This document shows, piece after piece, positions 55,254-64,000 of a stretch of DNA of 64,000 bases. The translations under genes and the position numbers were made by a program. The DNA is taken from assembly GCA_030434875.1 (NCBI GenBank), contig JAUISW010000001.1, forward strand, positions 3,734,001 to 3,798,000, read 5' to 3'. The notes under the pieces are model-generated. The model was given only the letters and a program-made list of their open reading frames with translations, searched no databases and had not been told where the DNA came from. The number at the start of each line of letters is the position of its first letter. The first letter of the stretch is position 1. This DNA is from Lachnospiraceae bacterium C1.1 (GTDB lineage: Bacteria; Bacillota; Clostridia; Lachnospirales; Lachnospiraceae).

Positions 55254-57887
55254 ATGATCAAAAACAGAAAGTCTTTTTTTGCAGCATGTCTATCAATTAC
55301 TCTTATTGCATCATCATTATCGGTAAGCGCAGATGATCTGGTCGTATTGAAGGAAGAAAATACGGAAAAGGTGATTTCTTCCGGTTACGAGAATGTATCA
55401 GTAAATTCTCTGTCAGAATCAGAGGATGCAGTTCCTGTTCAGTCTGCAAATTCGCAGCATGCTGAGCACAGGATGGGATTCATGAGCTCAGGTATCACTG
55501 TTGAAAATCCGAAATCAGCTTTAAGAACACAGTCAGAATTACCAAGTGAATTTTGTTATTCTTATGATTCTTCAGAAGAGAATTATATGCTGACTCCTTC
55601 AACAGATCAGGCGGAGTCAAATTTGTGCTGGGACTTTGCTATGTTGGCATGTGCTGAGTCAAATATTTTGAAAGAATATGGCAAGCCAGTAAATCTTTCC
55701 GAGAAACAGGTTGCCTTCAGCAGATTTGCCGATGCACAGGATGCAAAGGGAAATCTCGTTAAAGAAGATTACCGTTCACTTTATCTGACAAATAAGGATA
55801 AGGGAGCCTGGTCTCAGATTGGCAATGATGATTTTAGTTGTATAGTTGGTGCTTCGGCAGGACAGGGATTTGTTCTGGAGGATGGAACTGAAAATACTGT
55901 TTTTTCTTATATAGCGGATGAGGATAATCTTTATGACCGTGAACCGGACGTGGATGACAGTTATCTGATGGAATCGGATTACTATATTACCGATACGAAA
56001 TATCTCAGTATTGCTAATGGAACTGAGGTTTACTCAGACGCATTAAAAGAGTTTATAATGAGTGAAGGTCCGGCGGTAATTTCATATTATGTAGATGATT
56101 ACCTGAGGGATGAGAATAGTTATTATTTCTGCTGCAATAGTTATCATTCAGATGGAAATCATGCTGTTTTGCTGGTTGGCTGGGATGATGATTTTGACCA
56201 TAATAAATTTAATTATGCGACTAATGATGGTGCCTGGATAATAAAAAATTCCTGGGGCAATGAATATGATTATATATCCTATGATGATAAATCTCTCCTG
56301 GGAACAAACATTAATGCTTATACAGTTCAGGTATCAAAAAATAAAGCATCGGATACTGATATGGTATATGACAACATATATCAGTATGATAAGGAAAGTT
56401 TTCTGCCAAGTGTATATACTAATAGCACAGAAATGGAATTAAAATTCGCCAATTATTATAATGTAAGTGCAAACAGCAGCAGTACAACTAATACAGAAAT
56501 TCCAAGGGCTGTCTCTTTCTGGTGTCTTGAGCCTGATTGTGAGGTAAAAGCTGAAGTTTATAAAAATCCGGAAGCGGGTGATCCGACATCAGGTGAACTA
56601 ATAGCTTCCGCGAGTGAAACTTTCACATATTCAGGATATCATACAATATATTTTGATGAATTCAGTGATTATTTATATGATGGGGAAAAGGTGTATGTCG
56701 TTGTATCTTATAATGGTAGAAAGTATTGTCTTCCGAGCATTGGTATGGAGGTACAAACTTTAACATATGGAACAGGCAGGAGTGTAAGTATTAATAGTAT
56801 AGTATCTGTTGAAGATAAAAATATGAGCCTGTGTAAGTTTGGGGATGATGATTGGGAAAATGATGGCAATTATGCTTATCCTGTAAAGCTCTTTACGGAT
56901 GATGCGAGCAGCAGTGATTCATCGCTCTATTTCAAGGGAGTGGAGCGTTATTATGGAGATAAAGAAGATGCGGAATTTGACATTTCAGAGCAGCTTGCAT
57001 CTGAAATTGATGATGACAGATTGGAAGAGTTAAACAGCGGAAAATGGGGTCTTACAAGTTCGAATACAGATGTGATAGAAGTTAGTGATAATGGAGTTTG
57101 TACTATTGTAGGACCCGGAACTGCAACGGTCAGCGTTAAAACGGATGAGGACAGTCCCGCAGAAGGCACAATGAACGTTGTGATCTATGAGTTTCCTTCC
57201 GAAATGACAGTTTCACTTGACGGTCTTGCATCCGGCCAGCTCACAAAAACCTACACAGGTTCAGAGATTAAGCCTGAAGTAAAACTCTATCATTCGAATG
57301 GTGCAGAGTATGACGGCAATTGTGATTATGAATTTTCTGACAATGTAAATCCCGGAACTGCAACAGTTAAAATTTATTTTGATGGAAATGATGATGTACA
57401 TATAACGGATGATAACAGCACATCAACTGCAACCTTTACTATTTCCGAAGAAATGAAGACTGTAGACAATATCAGCGGTGCTCCTGGAGTTAAGGCAGTA
57501 TATCCTGCAAAGATCACTTTTATCAGTAAAAAAGCAGCATTTGAATCCGGCGCTTTTAAGATCTACGCAGCAGACGGAAGTGAGATAAGTTATTCCAAGA
57601 TCAAGGTCAGAAAGGCAAATAAAGTTGGAGATACGACCTTTAAGGTAAAGGATCCGCAGGTTTCTGACAAAGCAGTTAAGAAAGCGATCAAAAAGACAAA
57701 GTTCCCGGTAACTATCGAAGCTTATACGGTAAGCTCAAATGATGCAGTAGTGGTAACTACAAATTCAAAGGGAAATGTAAAGAAGGTAACCGTTAACAAT
57801 ATCAAACTCAAGAAAAAAGAATACAGTGGTGATGCCAATTCACTGACCTTCAGCGGACGTTTTGCAGGTAGCTGGAAGAAGTCATGA
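55254..57887 (+). CDS. Secreted papain-like (C1) cysteine protease with Ig-like repeats
   Basis: An 877-residue exported protein. Signal peptide to about 27. The C1 peptidase domain (about 110-345) shows DQAESNLCWDFAMLACAE (C125), NHAVLLVGWDDDFD (H303) and IIKNSWGNEYD (N332), so the triad is intact. A lectin-like module (about 380-560) follows, then a BIG2-type Ig-like domain (KWGLTSSNTDVIEVSDNG, about 600-645), a beta-sandwich (about 650-735) and a lysine-rich tail. No sortase motif or transmembrane tail was seen. GGGGGG precedes the ATG. A decayed paralogue lies at 50966-51948. Confidence 0.88.
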   Translation: MIKNRKSFFAACLSITLIASSLSVSADDLVVLKEENTEKVISSGYENVSVNSLSESEDAVPVQSANSQHAEHRMGFMSSGITVENPKSALRTQSELPSEFCYSYDSSEENYMLTPSTDQAESNLCWDFAMLACAESNILKEYGKPVNLSEKQVAFSRFADAQDAKGNLVKEDYRSLYLTNKDKGAWSQIGNDDFSCIVGASAGQGFVLEDGTENTVFSYIADEDNLYDREPDVDDSYLMESDYYITDTKYLSIANGTEVYSDALKEFIMSEGPAVISYYVDDYLRDENSYYFCCNSYHSDGNHAVLLVGWDDDFDHNKFNYATNDGAWIIKNSWGNEYDYISYDDKSLLGTNINAYTVQVSKNKASDTDMVYDNIYQYDKESFLPSVYTNSTEMELKFANYYNVSANSSSTTNTEIPRAVSFWCLEPDCEVKAEVYKNPEAGDPTSGELIASASETFTYSGYHTIYFDEFSDYLYDGEKVYVVVSYNGRKYCLPSIGMEVQTLTYGTGRSVSINSIVSVEDKNMSLCKFGDDDWENDGNYAYPVKLFTDDASSSDSSLYFKGVERYYGDKEDAEFDISEQLASEIDDDRLEELNSGKWGLTSSNTDVIEVSDNGVCTIVGPGTATVSVKTDEDSPAEGTMNVVIYEFPSEMTVSLDGLASGQLTKTYTGSEIKPEVKLYHSNGAEYDGNCDYEFSDNVNPGTATVKIYFDGNDDVHITDDNSTSTATFTISEEMKTVDNISGAPGVKAVYPAKITFISKKAAFESGAFKIYAADGSEISYSKIKVRKANKVGDTTFKVKDPQVSDKAVKKAIKKTKFPVTIEAYTVSSNDAVVVTTNSKGNVKKVTVNNIKLKKKEYSGDANSLTFSGRFAGSWKKS

Positions 57888-57915
57888 TCTTATGAGTTGA
57901 AATGAGCTTTGGGCA

Positions 57916-57952
57916 GAAATGAGCTCTGGGCAATGCCGCCCAGAGCTCATTC
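57916..57952. repeat. REP-like short palindrome at a convergent junction
   Basis: AATGAGCTCTGGGC (57918-57931) pairs with GCCCAGAGCTCATT (57938-57951). It lies between the protease stop (57887) and the lipoprotein stop (57957), and shares the AAATGAGCTCTGGG core of the element at 54141. Confidence 0.82.
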
Positions 57953-57956
57953 AATA

Positions 57957-59741
57957 TCATCCTGCGTACATGAGTCCGTCAAAGAGATCATCGATACTCT
58001 TGCCGTTGATCTCTATGGGGTATTCCGTTGAGGAATAATTCAGACGGACAATGCGTCCATCACTGATCTTTGCGTCTAAAACGTTCTTGTCTTCTATGAT
58101 CCTTACGATCTGAGGAACAAAAGTTTCTCCGGATTTGATCGTTTCGCCTTCAGAAAGAATATTTCCATCCTCATCTACAATATCAAGGGTCATATCTTCT
58201 TTAGAGCTGACAGTTTCATTAGAGGTCCAGGACAGTTCATAATGATCTGCATTAAGTTCCGGCAAACCGTCAGGTCCGACATGATATCTGCCAATGCCGG
58301 TGAAGGTTCCGAAAAGATCAAATCTTTCACCGAGATAGATGTTTTCCGGATCGATCAGGCAGATTTCTCCGCTTTCATCCGAGTTGGAATTCTGAACATA
58401 GGCAAGACTGAAAACATAAGGATATCCGTCTTCTTCAGTCACAGTCTTTACATCACCATTATTGATATCAAAAACATAGAGATTATAGTAATCATTTGCC
58501 TCGGGTGATGAGATATAGATATAACTTCTGTTGTCAGCAGTCTTCACAAGGTAATACTTAGTATAAGCGTTGCTGATATCCAGATATATATCATTGAAAG
58601 TTGCGGATTTATCATCGACTTTCAAGGTCAGAGATTTTATATAGTCATATTCGTCACCGGTATTTGCAAATTCATAATCGATAGTCAGATTTTCATCCTT
58701 ACCATCATTGTCGATGTCGATCTTAGTATCGTAAAATCCATTATATGCCTGAATAGATCCGATATTTTCGCTTTTAGGAATATACTCCGGATTGAAAATT
58801 TCAGGCATTTCATCGTAGCCGATCAGTACATTACTGTCACCGTAGGCATATGCAGCAATCGAATAAATTTCAAAGTAAACATGCAGTCCCTGCTTATCGA
58901 GATACCAGGTATATTCTACCTTATAGTTCTCGGTATCATCCGGATCCTGCCGGGATTCATCAACCTCATATTCGTAATGCGAAAGTGATTCATCAAGGTC
59001 AAAAAAGGCCTCCTCGGAACTTAAACCATCTGCCTTTGCAGTTTCTTCGAGCTTGCTTTTAAGAATTTCCTTGAATTTATCATTATCGATATTTATGACA
59101 TCATTTAAGGCAATATCCTCGCCGCTTTCAACATTTACATTATAAGGATAGATTCCGTAGGTTCCGTGAGCACCGTTAGTATAATTGCTGTAAGAGATGA
59201 CAAAACTCAATATATTACTGTCGGCGCGGCTTATTTCGCAGCTCCTGTCCTCAGAATAATTTCCTATAAGCAGGTCATCTTTATAGTCAATTTTTGCCTG
59301 CTCAGTAAATTCCTCGCTGATCTTGTCCATATCTGCGATCTCTTTGTCATGGAGCCTGGTAAGATAGTCAGAGAGTTTTGGATATTTCTCCTTGTCTTCA
59401 TCAATGATGAGCAGTGATTCTGATTTTCCTTCAAAAAGAAGCTTGCTTTTTCCATCGTCAGAATTTTCGTAATAATACTTGCTGCTGTTTAGATATACAG
59501 GTCCACCGTTTGAATTCCTGTAAAAATCCAGATTATTGCCGGTAGAACTTTCAATGTTTTCAGCCGAAGCTGAAGTTTCTTCAGAAGCCTCAGCGGAAGC
59601 TTCTGATGCAGCGCTTTCTGATCTTTCAATAGAAGCGGATGCTGTATTGGATGCGGCTCCTTCGCCTGCACCTGTTGTGCCGCATGCGGTCATTGAAAGC
59701 GCACATGCTGAGATCAGGATAAGATTTAACCCTTTATTCAT
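57957..59741 (-). CDS. Lipoprotein with DUF3298/RsiV-like domain
   Basis: A 594-residue lipoprotein. The signal peptide ends in the lipobox SMTAC (C20), followed by a Ser/Ala/Glu-rich linker to about 65. Residues about 75-300 resemble the DUF4163/DUF3298 (RsiV-like) pattern: SYSNYTNGAHGTYGIYPYNVN and ALNDVINIDNDKFKEILKSKL. The remainder (about 310-594) is beta-rich with a DIDNDGKDENLTIDYE calcium-binding-like loop and repeats of unknown type. A role in envelope sensing is possible but unproven. Downstream of the KtrA gene on the same strand, 24 nt apart. Confidence 0.78.
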   Translation of the reverse strand: MNKGLNLILISACALSMTACGTTGAGEGAASNTASASIERSESAASEASAEASEETSASAENIESSTGNNLDFYRNSNGGPVYLNSSKYYYENSDDGKSKLLFEGKSESLLIIDEDKEKYPKLSDYLTRLHDKEIADMDKISEEFTEQAKIDYKDDLLIGNYSEDRSCEISRADSNILSFVISYSNYTNGAHGTYGIYPYNVNVESGEDIALNDVINIDNDKFKEILKSKLEETAKADGLSSEEAFFDLDESLSHYEYEVDESRQDPDDTENYKVEYTWYLDKQGLHVYFEIYSIAAYAYGDSNVLIGYDEMPEIFNPEYIPKSENIGSIQAYNGFYDTKIDIDNDGKDENLTIDYEFANTGDEYDYIKSLTLKVDDKSATFNDIYLDISNAYTKYYLVKTADNRSYIYISSPEANDYYNLYVFDINNGDVKTVTEEDGYPYVFSLAYVQNSNSDESGEICLIDPENIYLGERFDLFGTFTGIGRYHVGPDGLPELNADHYELSWTSNETVSSKEDMTLDIVDEDGNILSEGETIKSGETFVPQIVRIIEDKNVLDAKISDGRIVRLNYSSTEYPIEINGKSIDDLFDGLMYAG

Positions 59742-59764
59742 AAGTACCTCCTTTTTTCGGGATT

Positions 59765-60418
59765 TTATCCGTGCTGATCTAATCTGTTCAGATCTTTAAT
59801 TTCTATGATCACAAGAAGTTTATTTCCTTCTTTGATAGCTTTGGTGGGGTCCACATAGGACCAGTTTTTGTTCTCTTCCTTGATGGCGGCCACGTTCAGA
59901 TTGTGCTTTTTACGTAAGTTAAGTTCACTGAGACTCTGACCGATCCATTCCTTTTTAGGGGTTATTTCAACCATGCAGAGGTTATTATCAATTTCAAAAT
60001 AGTCATTTATATATCTGGAAGCGAGTATTCTTGCGGAACGCATGCCGCCGTCCTCTTCAGGATCTATGATCTTGTCGGCACCGACTCTTTTAAGGATCGA
60101 AGCCATTCTGGGTGAAGAGGCCTTGGAGATGATGAGCGGGACTTTCATTTCTTTTGCAAGGGATACCGAAAGTATGCTTGCCGAAAGATTACCGCTCATG
60201 GTGGTAACTACGATATCCATATTTTGTATGCCTACAGCTTCAAGTTCGTCCTCTGACTCGAGGTCAGCGCATACGGCAGAAGTTACATCATCTGCTATAT
60301 CTTTTATGACCTGCTCGTTGGAATCAACCACCAGAACATCCTGACCAAGCCCGTAGAGAGCTCTTGCCAGCGCACTTCCATATTTTCCTGCACCTAAAAT
60401 TGCAATTGATTTTTTCAT
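59765..60418 (-). CDS. ktrA: KtrA/TrkA-type potassium channel regulatory subunit
   Basis: A 217-residue cytosolic RCK protein. The N-terminal Rossmann domain has the dinucleotide-binding GAGKYGSALARAL (about 8-20), acidic end D in LVVDSNEQ and VVTTMSGNLSASI. The RCK-C domain spans about 130-217. It forms an octameric ring that gates the membrane subunit in response to nucleotides. The gene follows the membrane subunit by 53 nt on the minus strand, completing a KtrAB-type pair. Confidence 0.92.
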   Translation of the reverse strand: MKKSIAILGAGKYGSALARALYGLGQDVLVVDSNEQVIKDIADDVTSAVCADLESEDELEAVGIQNMDIVVTTMSGNLSASILSVSLAKEMKVPLIISKASSPRMASILKRVGADKIIDPEEDGGMRSARILASRYINDYFEIDNNLCMVEITPKKEWIGQSLSELNLRKKHNLNVAAIKEENKNWSYVDPTKAIKEGNKLLVIIEIKDLNRLDQHG

Positions 60419-60471
60419 CTTATACCTGTTTCCTTTATATTTTATAAATGCTGATCAATTTAGAAATTTTA

Positions 60472-61878
60472 TTATCCTACGTAGAAATTACCTTCTGCGT
60501 ACTGGATCTTGTTTGAGTCATAATTTTTACGCGAGAAGAAAGCGACCATCGAGATCGGTCCGATACGGCCTAAATACATGGCAAGAATAATGACTAATCT
60601 TGCCGGAGCATTGAGGCTTGCTGTCAATCCCCTCGAAAGTCCCACCGTAGCACAGGCACTTACAACTTCAAACAGGGCATCCTCTAAAGGCACCGGATTA
60701 ACGGCGAGGAGGACGAGAGTGAGCGTGCAGATGACTGTGAAACTGACTACAACGATCGCAGCAGCTTTTTTCATAAGTGATGCAGCAACTCTTTTATTGA
60801 AAATGACATTTTCGTTTGCGTCCTTCAGATAAGTACGCACATTCATGAAAAGTAAGAAGATAGTTACTGTTTTAACACCGCCCGCAGTTCCTACAGGTGA
60901 GCCTCCGATGAACATCAGAACATATGCGATGAGGCAGGATGCTTCGCTCAAATTCTCCTGCGGAATAGTTGCAAAACCTGCCGTTCTCATTGTTACTGAT
61001 TCGAAAAAGGCATTGGCAAGTTTGCCGGAGACAGACAGGTTTCCAAGGGTGAGGGGATTATTCCACTCAAAGAAAAGAAAGAGCAGCATTCCCTCAAGCA
61101 GAAGCAATGTAGTTACAAAAAGAACGATCTTGGTATGTTCTGTGAAACGTCTGATAGTGGTTATCGGAGAAAAACGATTCTTAAATCCGTTTGCTATTCC
61201 TTTTTGAAGGTCAAACCATACGACGAAGCCCAGTCCGCCGAATATTATAAGACATTCGGTAACTGCCATTACAAGGGCGTTTCCACGGTAATCTATCAGA
61301 CTATTGGCTCCGAGCACATCCATTCCGGCATTGCAGAAGGCGGATACAGCGTTAAATATCGAAGCCCAGATACCTTTTAATATACCGAATTTCGGGATAA
61401 ATACCAGCATATAGAGAACTGCTCCGATCCCTTCAAAAATAAAGGTTCCGCGAAAAACTTTTATAAGGAAGGATAAAAGGTTGGAACTGGAATTTAAGTT
61501 AAAAGAATCTTTTAATAGGAGCCTGTCCGTCAGGGTAAATTTTTTCTTGCTGATGAGCATGATGCTCGCAGCTACAGCGATCATGCCAAGTCCGCCGATC
61601 TGGGCGAGCATGGCTATGATAAGCTGACCGAAAAAAGACCAGTGTGAATAGGTGTCGACTACTACCAGACCTGTCACGCATACTGAGGTAGTGGCGGTGA
61701 AAAGTGCCGTGAGATAGCTTGTTCTTTCGCCCGGAGCTGATGCGAAAGGAAGCATCAGCAGCAGACTTCCCGCGATAATAGTAAAAAGAAAGCTTGCGGG
61801 GATCAGGTTGACCGGGTTGTATATTTTTTTCTTTAATTTATTTCTAAAGGATAACAAAATAGGTGGATTTCCTCTCAT
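60472..61878 (-). CDS. ktrB: KtrB/TrkH-type potassium uptake membrane subunit
   Basis: A 468-residue K+ transporter with four M1-P-M2 repeats; the selectivity-filter glycines appear in SVCVTGLVVVDT, FCNAGMDVLG, RTAGFATIPQ and ATVGLSRGLT. It admits K+ and depends on the RCK subunit. The 61878 start is ATG without a clear RBS; an in-frame TTG at 61857 has GAGAGGAAA upstream and is a plausible alternative. Upstream, on the same strand, lies the SpoIIE-like phosphatase. Confidence 0.93.
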   Translation of the reverse strand: MRGNPPILLSFRNKLKKKIYNPVNLIPASFLFTIIAGSLLLMLPFASAPGERTSYLTALFTATTSVCVTGLVVVDTYSHWSFFGQLIIAMLAQIGGLGMIAVAASIMLISKKKFTLTDRLLLKDSFNLNSSSNLLSFLIKVFRGTFIFEGIGAVLYMLVFIPKFGILKGIWASIFNAVSAFCNAGMDVLGANSLIDYRGNALVMAVTECLIIFGGLGFVVWFDLQKGIANGFKNRFSPITTIRRFTEHTKIVLFVTTLLLLEGMLLFLFFEWNNPLTLGNLSVSGKLANAFFESVTMRTAGFATIPQENLSEASCLIAYVLMFIGGSPVGTAGGVKTVTIFLLFMNVRTYLKDANENVIFNKRVAASLMKKAAAIVVVSFTVICTLTLVLLAVNPVPLEDALFEVVSACATVGLSRGLTASLNAPARLVIILAMYLGRIGPISMVAFFSRKNYDSNKIQYAEGNFYVG

Positions 61879-61980
61879 AAGTCTGTTTTATTTAAGCGTT
61901 TGCGCTGACAGTATTCTTTTCAAGAGCAATGGATATCATAAGGCAGACGAAAAGTATGTACGGATAAAAGAGGTAGGGAA

Positions 61981-63636
61981 TCAGTTATATTGGAATGCCA
62001 GCATTGTGATATCGTCAAACTGCGGCGCATCACCAACAAAGCGATCCACATCCTCCCTTACGTTTGTCAGCAGCTGTTTTAATGGCAGATCTTTACTATT
62101 ATTCAATGCATTTATTATTCTGTCCTCACCGAAAAGCTCATTATTTATATTTGTTGCTTCACTGAGGCCATCTGTATAGACAAAGATCGTATCTCCATGA
62201 TCGAGTGTGAATTCATGATCCTTAAAAGGAATATCCTCCATAACGGCTACGGCGGGTGAATGCTTGTACTTTAAAAGTTCATAGCTTTCTCCCGCTTTTT
62301 TTAGGGCCGGATGTTCATGACCTGCATTTGCGGCAATCCCCTTTCCTGTTGACAGTTCGATCATTGCGATCCATACGGTAACAAAGAGCTCCGCCTCGTT
62401 GCCCTCCATAAGCTGATTATTGACATCAGCCAATATCTCACCGGGTCTTCCGCCCATCATTGCACGATTTTTAATGAGGGTTTTGGCAATAACCATAAAT
62501 AATGCAGCCGGAACGCCCTTTCCGGAAACATCAGCCATTACCAGGGTAATATGGTCTTCATCCAGCAGGAAAAAGTCATAGAAATCACCTCCGACTTCCT
62601 TTGCCGGTGCCATGGAGGCGAATATATCAAATTCTTTTCTGTCAGGGTAGGGAGGAAAGATCCTGGGAAGCATATCTGCCTGGATCTTTGTGGCGACACT
62701 AAGCTCAGCTCCTATACGTTCCTTTTCTTTGGTGACATGCACCAGATTCTCCATGTACTCTATGAGGCTTTTCTGCATAAAACGAGTAGTATGATAAAGT
62801 TCCTCTATCTCATCGTGAGTATGTATATTGAGGGTCTTAATATCTGCTTTTTTATATCCGCCTTCTTTGGATGCAAATTCCTGACTGTCTTTTGTGAGCT
62901 CCTCTAATGGCCCGCTGACTCTTAATTTTATTATTCTGGATATGATCAAACCCACAAATATAGATGCAAATATACTGAGGATCAGCATGACAGCGGAAAC
63001 GGCAACGGTATCATTCACGATATCGGATACATCAATATCGACAAAAGCAACCGCCACGTTGTTCCCGTTTGAATCAACAATGGGTTCACCGGCCGAAGAA
63101 AGCCAGCCATATTTAGAAACACTGATCACCGGGGTCATCCTTCTGTTTTCATTAAGGCTGCTGAATCTTTTGCTTTTCGGTTCAGTAAGTCCTAACGCCA
63201 GATATGGATAATCGGGGTCAAAAATATATATAAATTCGTCATCCCGGATAATCTGAATATAGACATACTTAACCTTCATGTCTTTACGTATATTATCGAG
63301 AAAAAGATTTCTTTGATCATATTTCTCTAGCAAGCCTTTTTCGTCCAGATAGTTCTTTATCAGATCGGGATCATCTGTCTCAGTAGCTTTTTTAAATATT
63401 GCCTTATATTCATCGGTATCTATAAGTTCGACCAGTTCCTTTATATAATCACCATCACAATATTTTGCCACTGTTGCAGCGAGATCCATTGATTTATTGT
63501 CATAGAAGCTTTTAAATTGCTTTGAATTGGTAAAAATGCTTCCGATAAGAAGCATCAGCGAAACCATCCCTACTGCTGCAGCAGTGATCTTAAGAAGCGA
63601 TAAATTTAAGCTTTTTGTCTTTTTAAAATTATCCAT
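61981..63636 (-). CDS. SpoIIE-type PP2C phosphatase with membrane sensor
   Basis: A 551-residue membrane phosphatase. A signal-anchor helix (about 12-32) and a second helix (about 212-236) flank a Cache-like sensor. A HAMP-like linker and coiled coil (about 236-320) lead to the PP2C SpoIIE domain with GGDFYDFFLLDEDHITLVMADVSGKGVPAALFM (about 346-378, read by position), NAGHEHPALKKAG and DDITMLAFQYN at the C-terminus; the metal-binding aspartates are present. It probably controls an anti-sigma/anti-anti-sigma switch, but its partner is not in this window. The ATG follows the MFS stop by 3 nt. Confidence 0.9.
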   Translation of the reverse strand: MDNFKKTKSLNLSLLKITAAAVGMVSLMLLIGSIFTNSKQFKSFYDNKSMDLAATVAKYCDGDYIKELVELIDTDEYKAIFKKATETDDPDLIKNYLDEKGLLEKYDQRNLFLDNIRKDMKVKYVYIQIIRDDEFIYIFDPDYPYLALGLTEPKSKRFSSLNENRRMTPVISVSKYGWLSSAGEPIVDSNGNNVAVAFVDIDVSDIVNDTVAVSAVMLILSIFASIFVGLIISRIIKLRVSGPLEELTKDSQEFASKEGGYKKADIKTLNIHTHDEIEELYHTTRFMQKSLIEYMENLVHVTKEKERIGAELSVATKIQADMLPRIFPPYPDRKEFDIFASMAPAKEVGGDFYDFFLLDEDHITLVMADVSGKGVPAALFMVIAKTLIKNRAMMGGRPGEILADVNNQLMEGNEAELFVTVWIAMIELSTGKGIAANAGHEHPALKKAGESYELLKYKHSPAVAVMEDIPFKDHEFTLDHGDTIFVYTDGLSEATNINNELFGEDRIINALNNSKDLPLKQLLTNVREDVDRFVGDAPQFDDITMLAFQYN

Positions 63637-63639
63637 AAG

Positions 63640-64000
63640 CTAAACCTTTTCCTCTTTAATTCTCTCATTTTTTATTATTATCACAGATCCGATAAGAAAG
63701 ATCGCACCAAATACTGTAAGTACGGTGAGCACCAGCATAAGTCCCCGCTTCAATCCAAGTATCAGTACATAGCCGAATACAAAAGATCCGAGAGACTGAG
63801 CCACGTTTTCAATAAGGCTGTATAAACCCCAGGCTCTGTCATAACCATATTTTTCCGCTGCCCTTAAATCTGTAAAGTAAGCAGGCAGCAATGTAGAAAA
63901 ACTTTCTGCCAAACCAAGAAGCAGGATAGAAGCAAGCAGAACAGGTATATTTTGGAAAAACGCCACTGTCAGAAATGCCGCAGCATATAAAAAGGCGCTT
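63640..64000 (-). CDS. MFS transporter, C-terminal part (runs off the window)
   Basis: The frame is open to the right window edge and gives about 119 residues with four hydrophobic segments, including LLPAYFTDLRAAEKYGYDRAWGLYSLIENVAQSLGSFVFG and a basic tail. The helix-loop pattern fits the last four helices of a major facilitator. The GTG at 63966 is an internal codon, not a start. It is likely co-transcribed with the SpoIIE-type phosphatase. Confidence 0.7.
   Translation of the reverse strand, partial: SAFLYAAAFLTVAFFQNIPVLLASILLLGLAESFSTLLPAYFTDLRAAEKYGYDRAWGLYSLIENVAQSLGSFVFGYVLILGLKRGLMLVLTVLTVFGAIFLIGSVIIIKNERIKEEKV

Overview
The window looks like a chromosomal segment of a low-to-mid GC Gram-positive anaerobe of the Clostridia, most likely a Lachnospiraceae member. 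The signs are strong AGGAGG-type ribosome binding sites, a V-type ATPase operon, a lipoteichoic-acid-synthase-like enzyme, several lipoproteins, large hybrid histidine kinases, an AAA-ATPase/PD-(D/E)XK protein and a tannase-like esterase. No rRNA or tRNA gene was seen, so the placement rests on gene content only.

Layout. (1) 139-9487, minus strand: a DUF402 gene, then a complete nine-gene V-type ATPase operon (stalk-I-K-E-C-F-A-B-D). Its K subunit carries the residues of a sodium site. (2) 9829-17754, plus strand: a membrane-anchored protein with a C39-like domain that has lost its catalytic residues, then two tandem hybrid histidine kinases, the first fused to an amino-acid-permease-like membrane domain. 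(3) 18131-30246: an AAA-ATPase-like gene and an AT-richer type I restriction-modification island. It holds hsdM, a truncated hsdS, a silent inverted hsdS half, a YhcG-type nuclease, a tyrosine recombinase, a full hsdS, a DUF4258/YgiT toxin-antitoxin-like pair and hsdR. Two 704-bp inverted copies of the second hsdS half, each bounded by a 13-bp core, make this a phase-variable specificity switch and the most striking system here. (4) 30469-34532: two IS200/IS605-type elements, one with TnpA and TnpB and one with TnpB only, sharing end signatures and flanked by gene remnants.

(5) 34578-40815: small metabolic and membrane genes (YczE-like, uridine-kinase-like, RluA-type pseudouridine synthase, ECF S component), then a 1.07-kb non-coding element made of nested inverted repeats around three 84-85-bp tandem repeats, then a membrane protein, a Crp/Fnr regulator and a LUD protein. 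(6) 40816-43134: palindromic intergenic elements and an ISLre2-type transposase. (7) 43351-50908: an ABC permease/ATPase pair, the LTA-synthase-like protein, the tannase-like lipoprotein and a MATE exporter. (8) 50966-57887: a decayed paralogue of a secreted papain-like protease, an OmpR-type two-component system, an rRNA/tRNA methyltransferase and the intact protease, punctuated by REP-like long palindromes. (9) 57957-64000, minus strand: a DUF3298-like lipoprotein, a KtrA/KtrB-type potassium uptake pair, a SpoIIE-type phosphatase and the end of an MFS transporter.

The window combines core energetics and ion transport (V-ATPase, K+ uptake) with envelope functions and sensing. Mobile and variable DNA is concentrated at 18-43 kb. 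Palindromic intergenic elements recur throughout and are not explained by the annotated genes.
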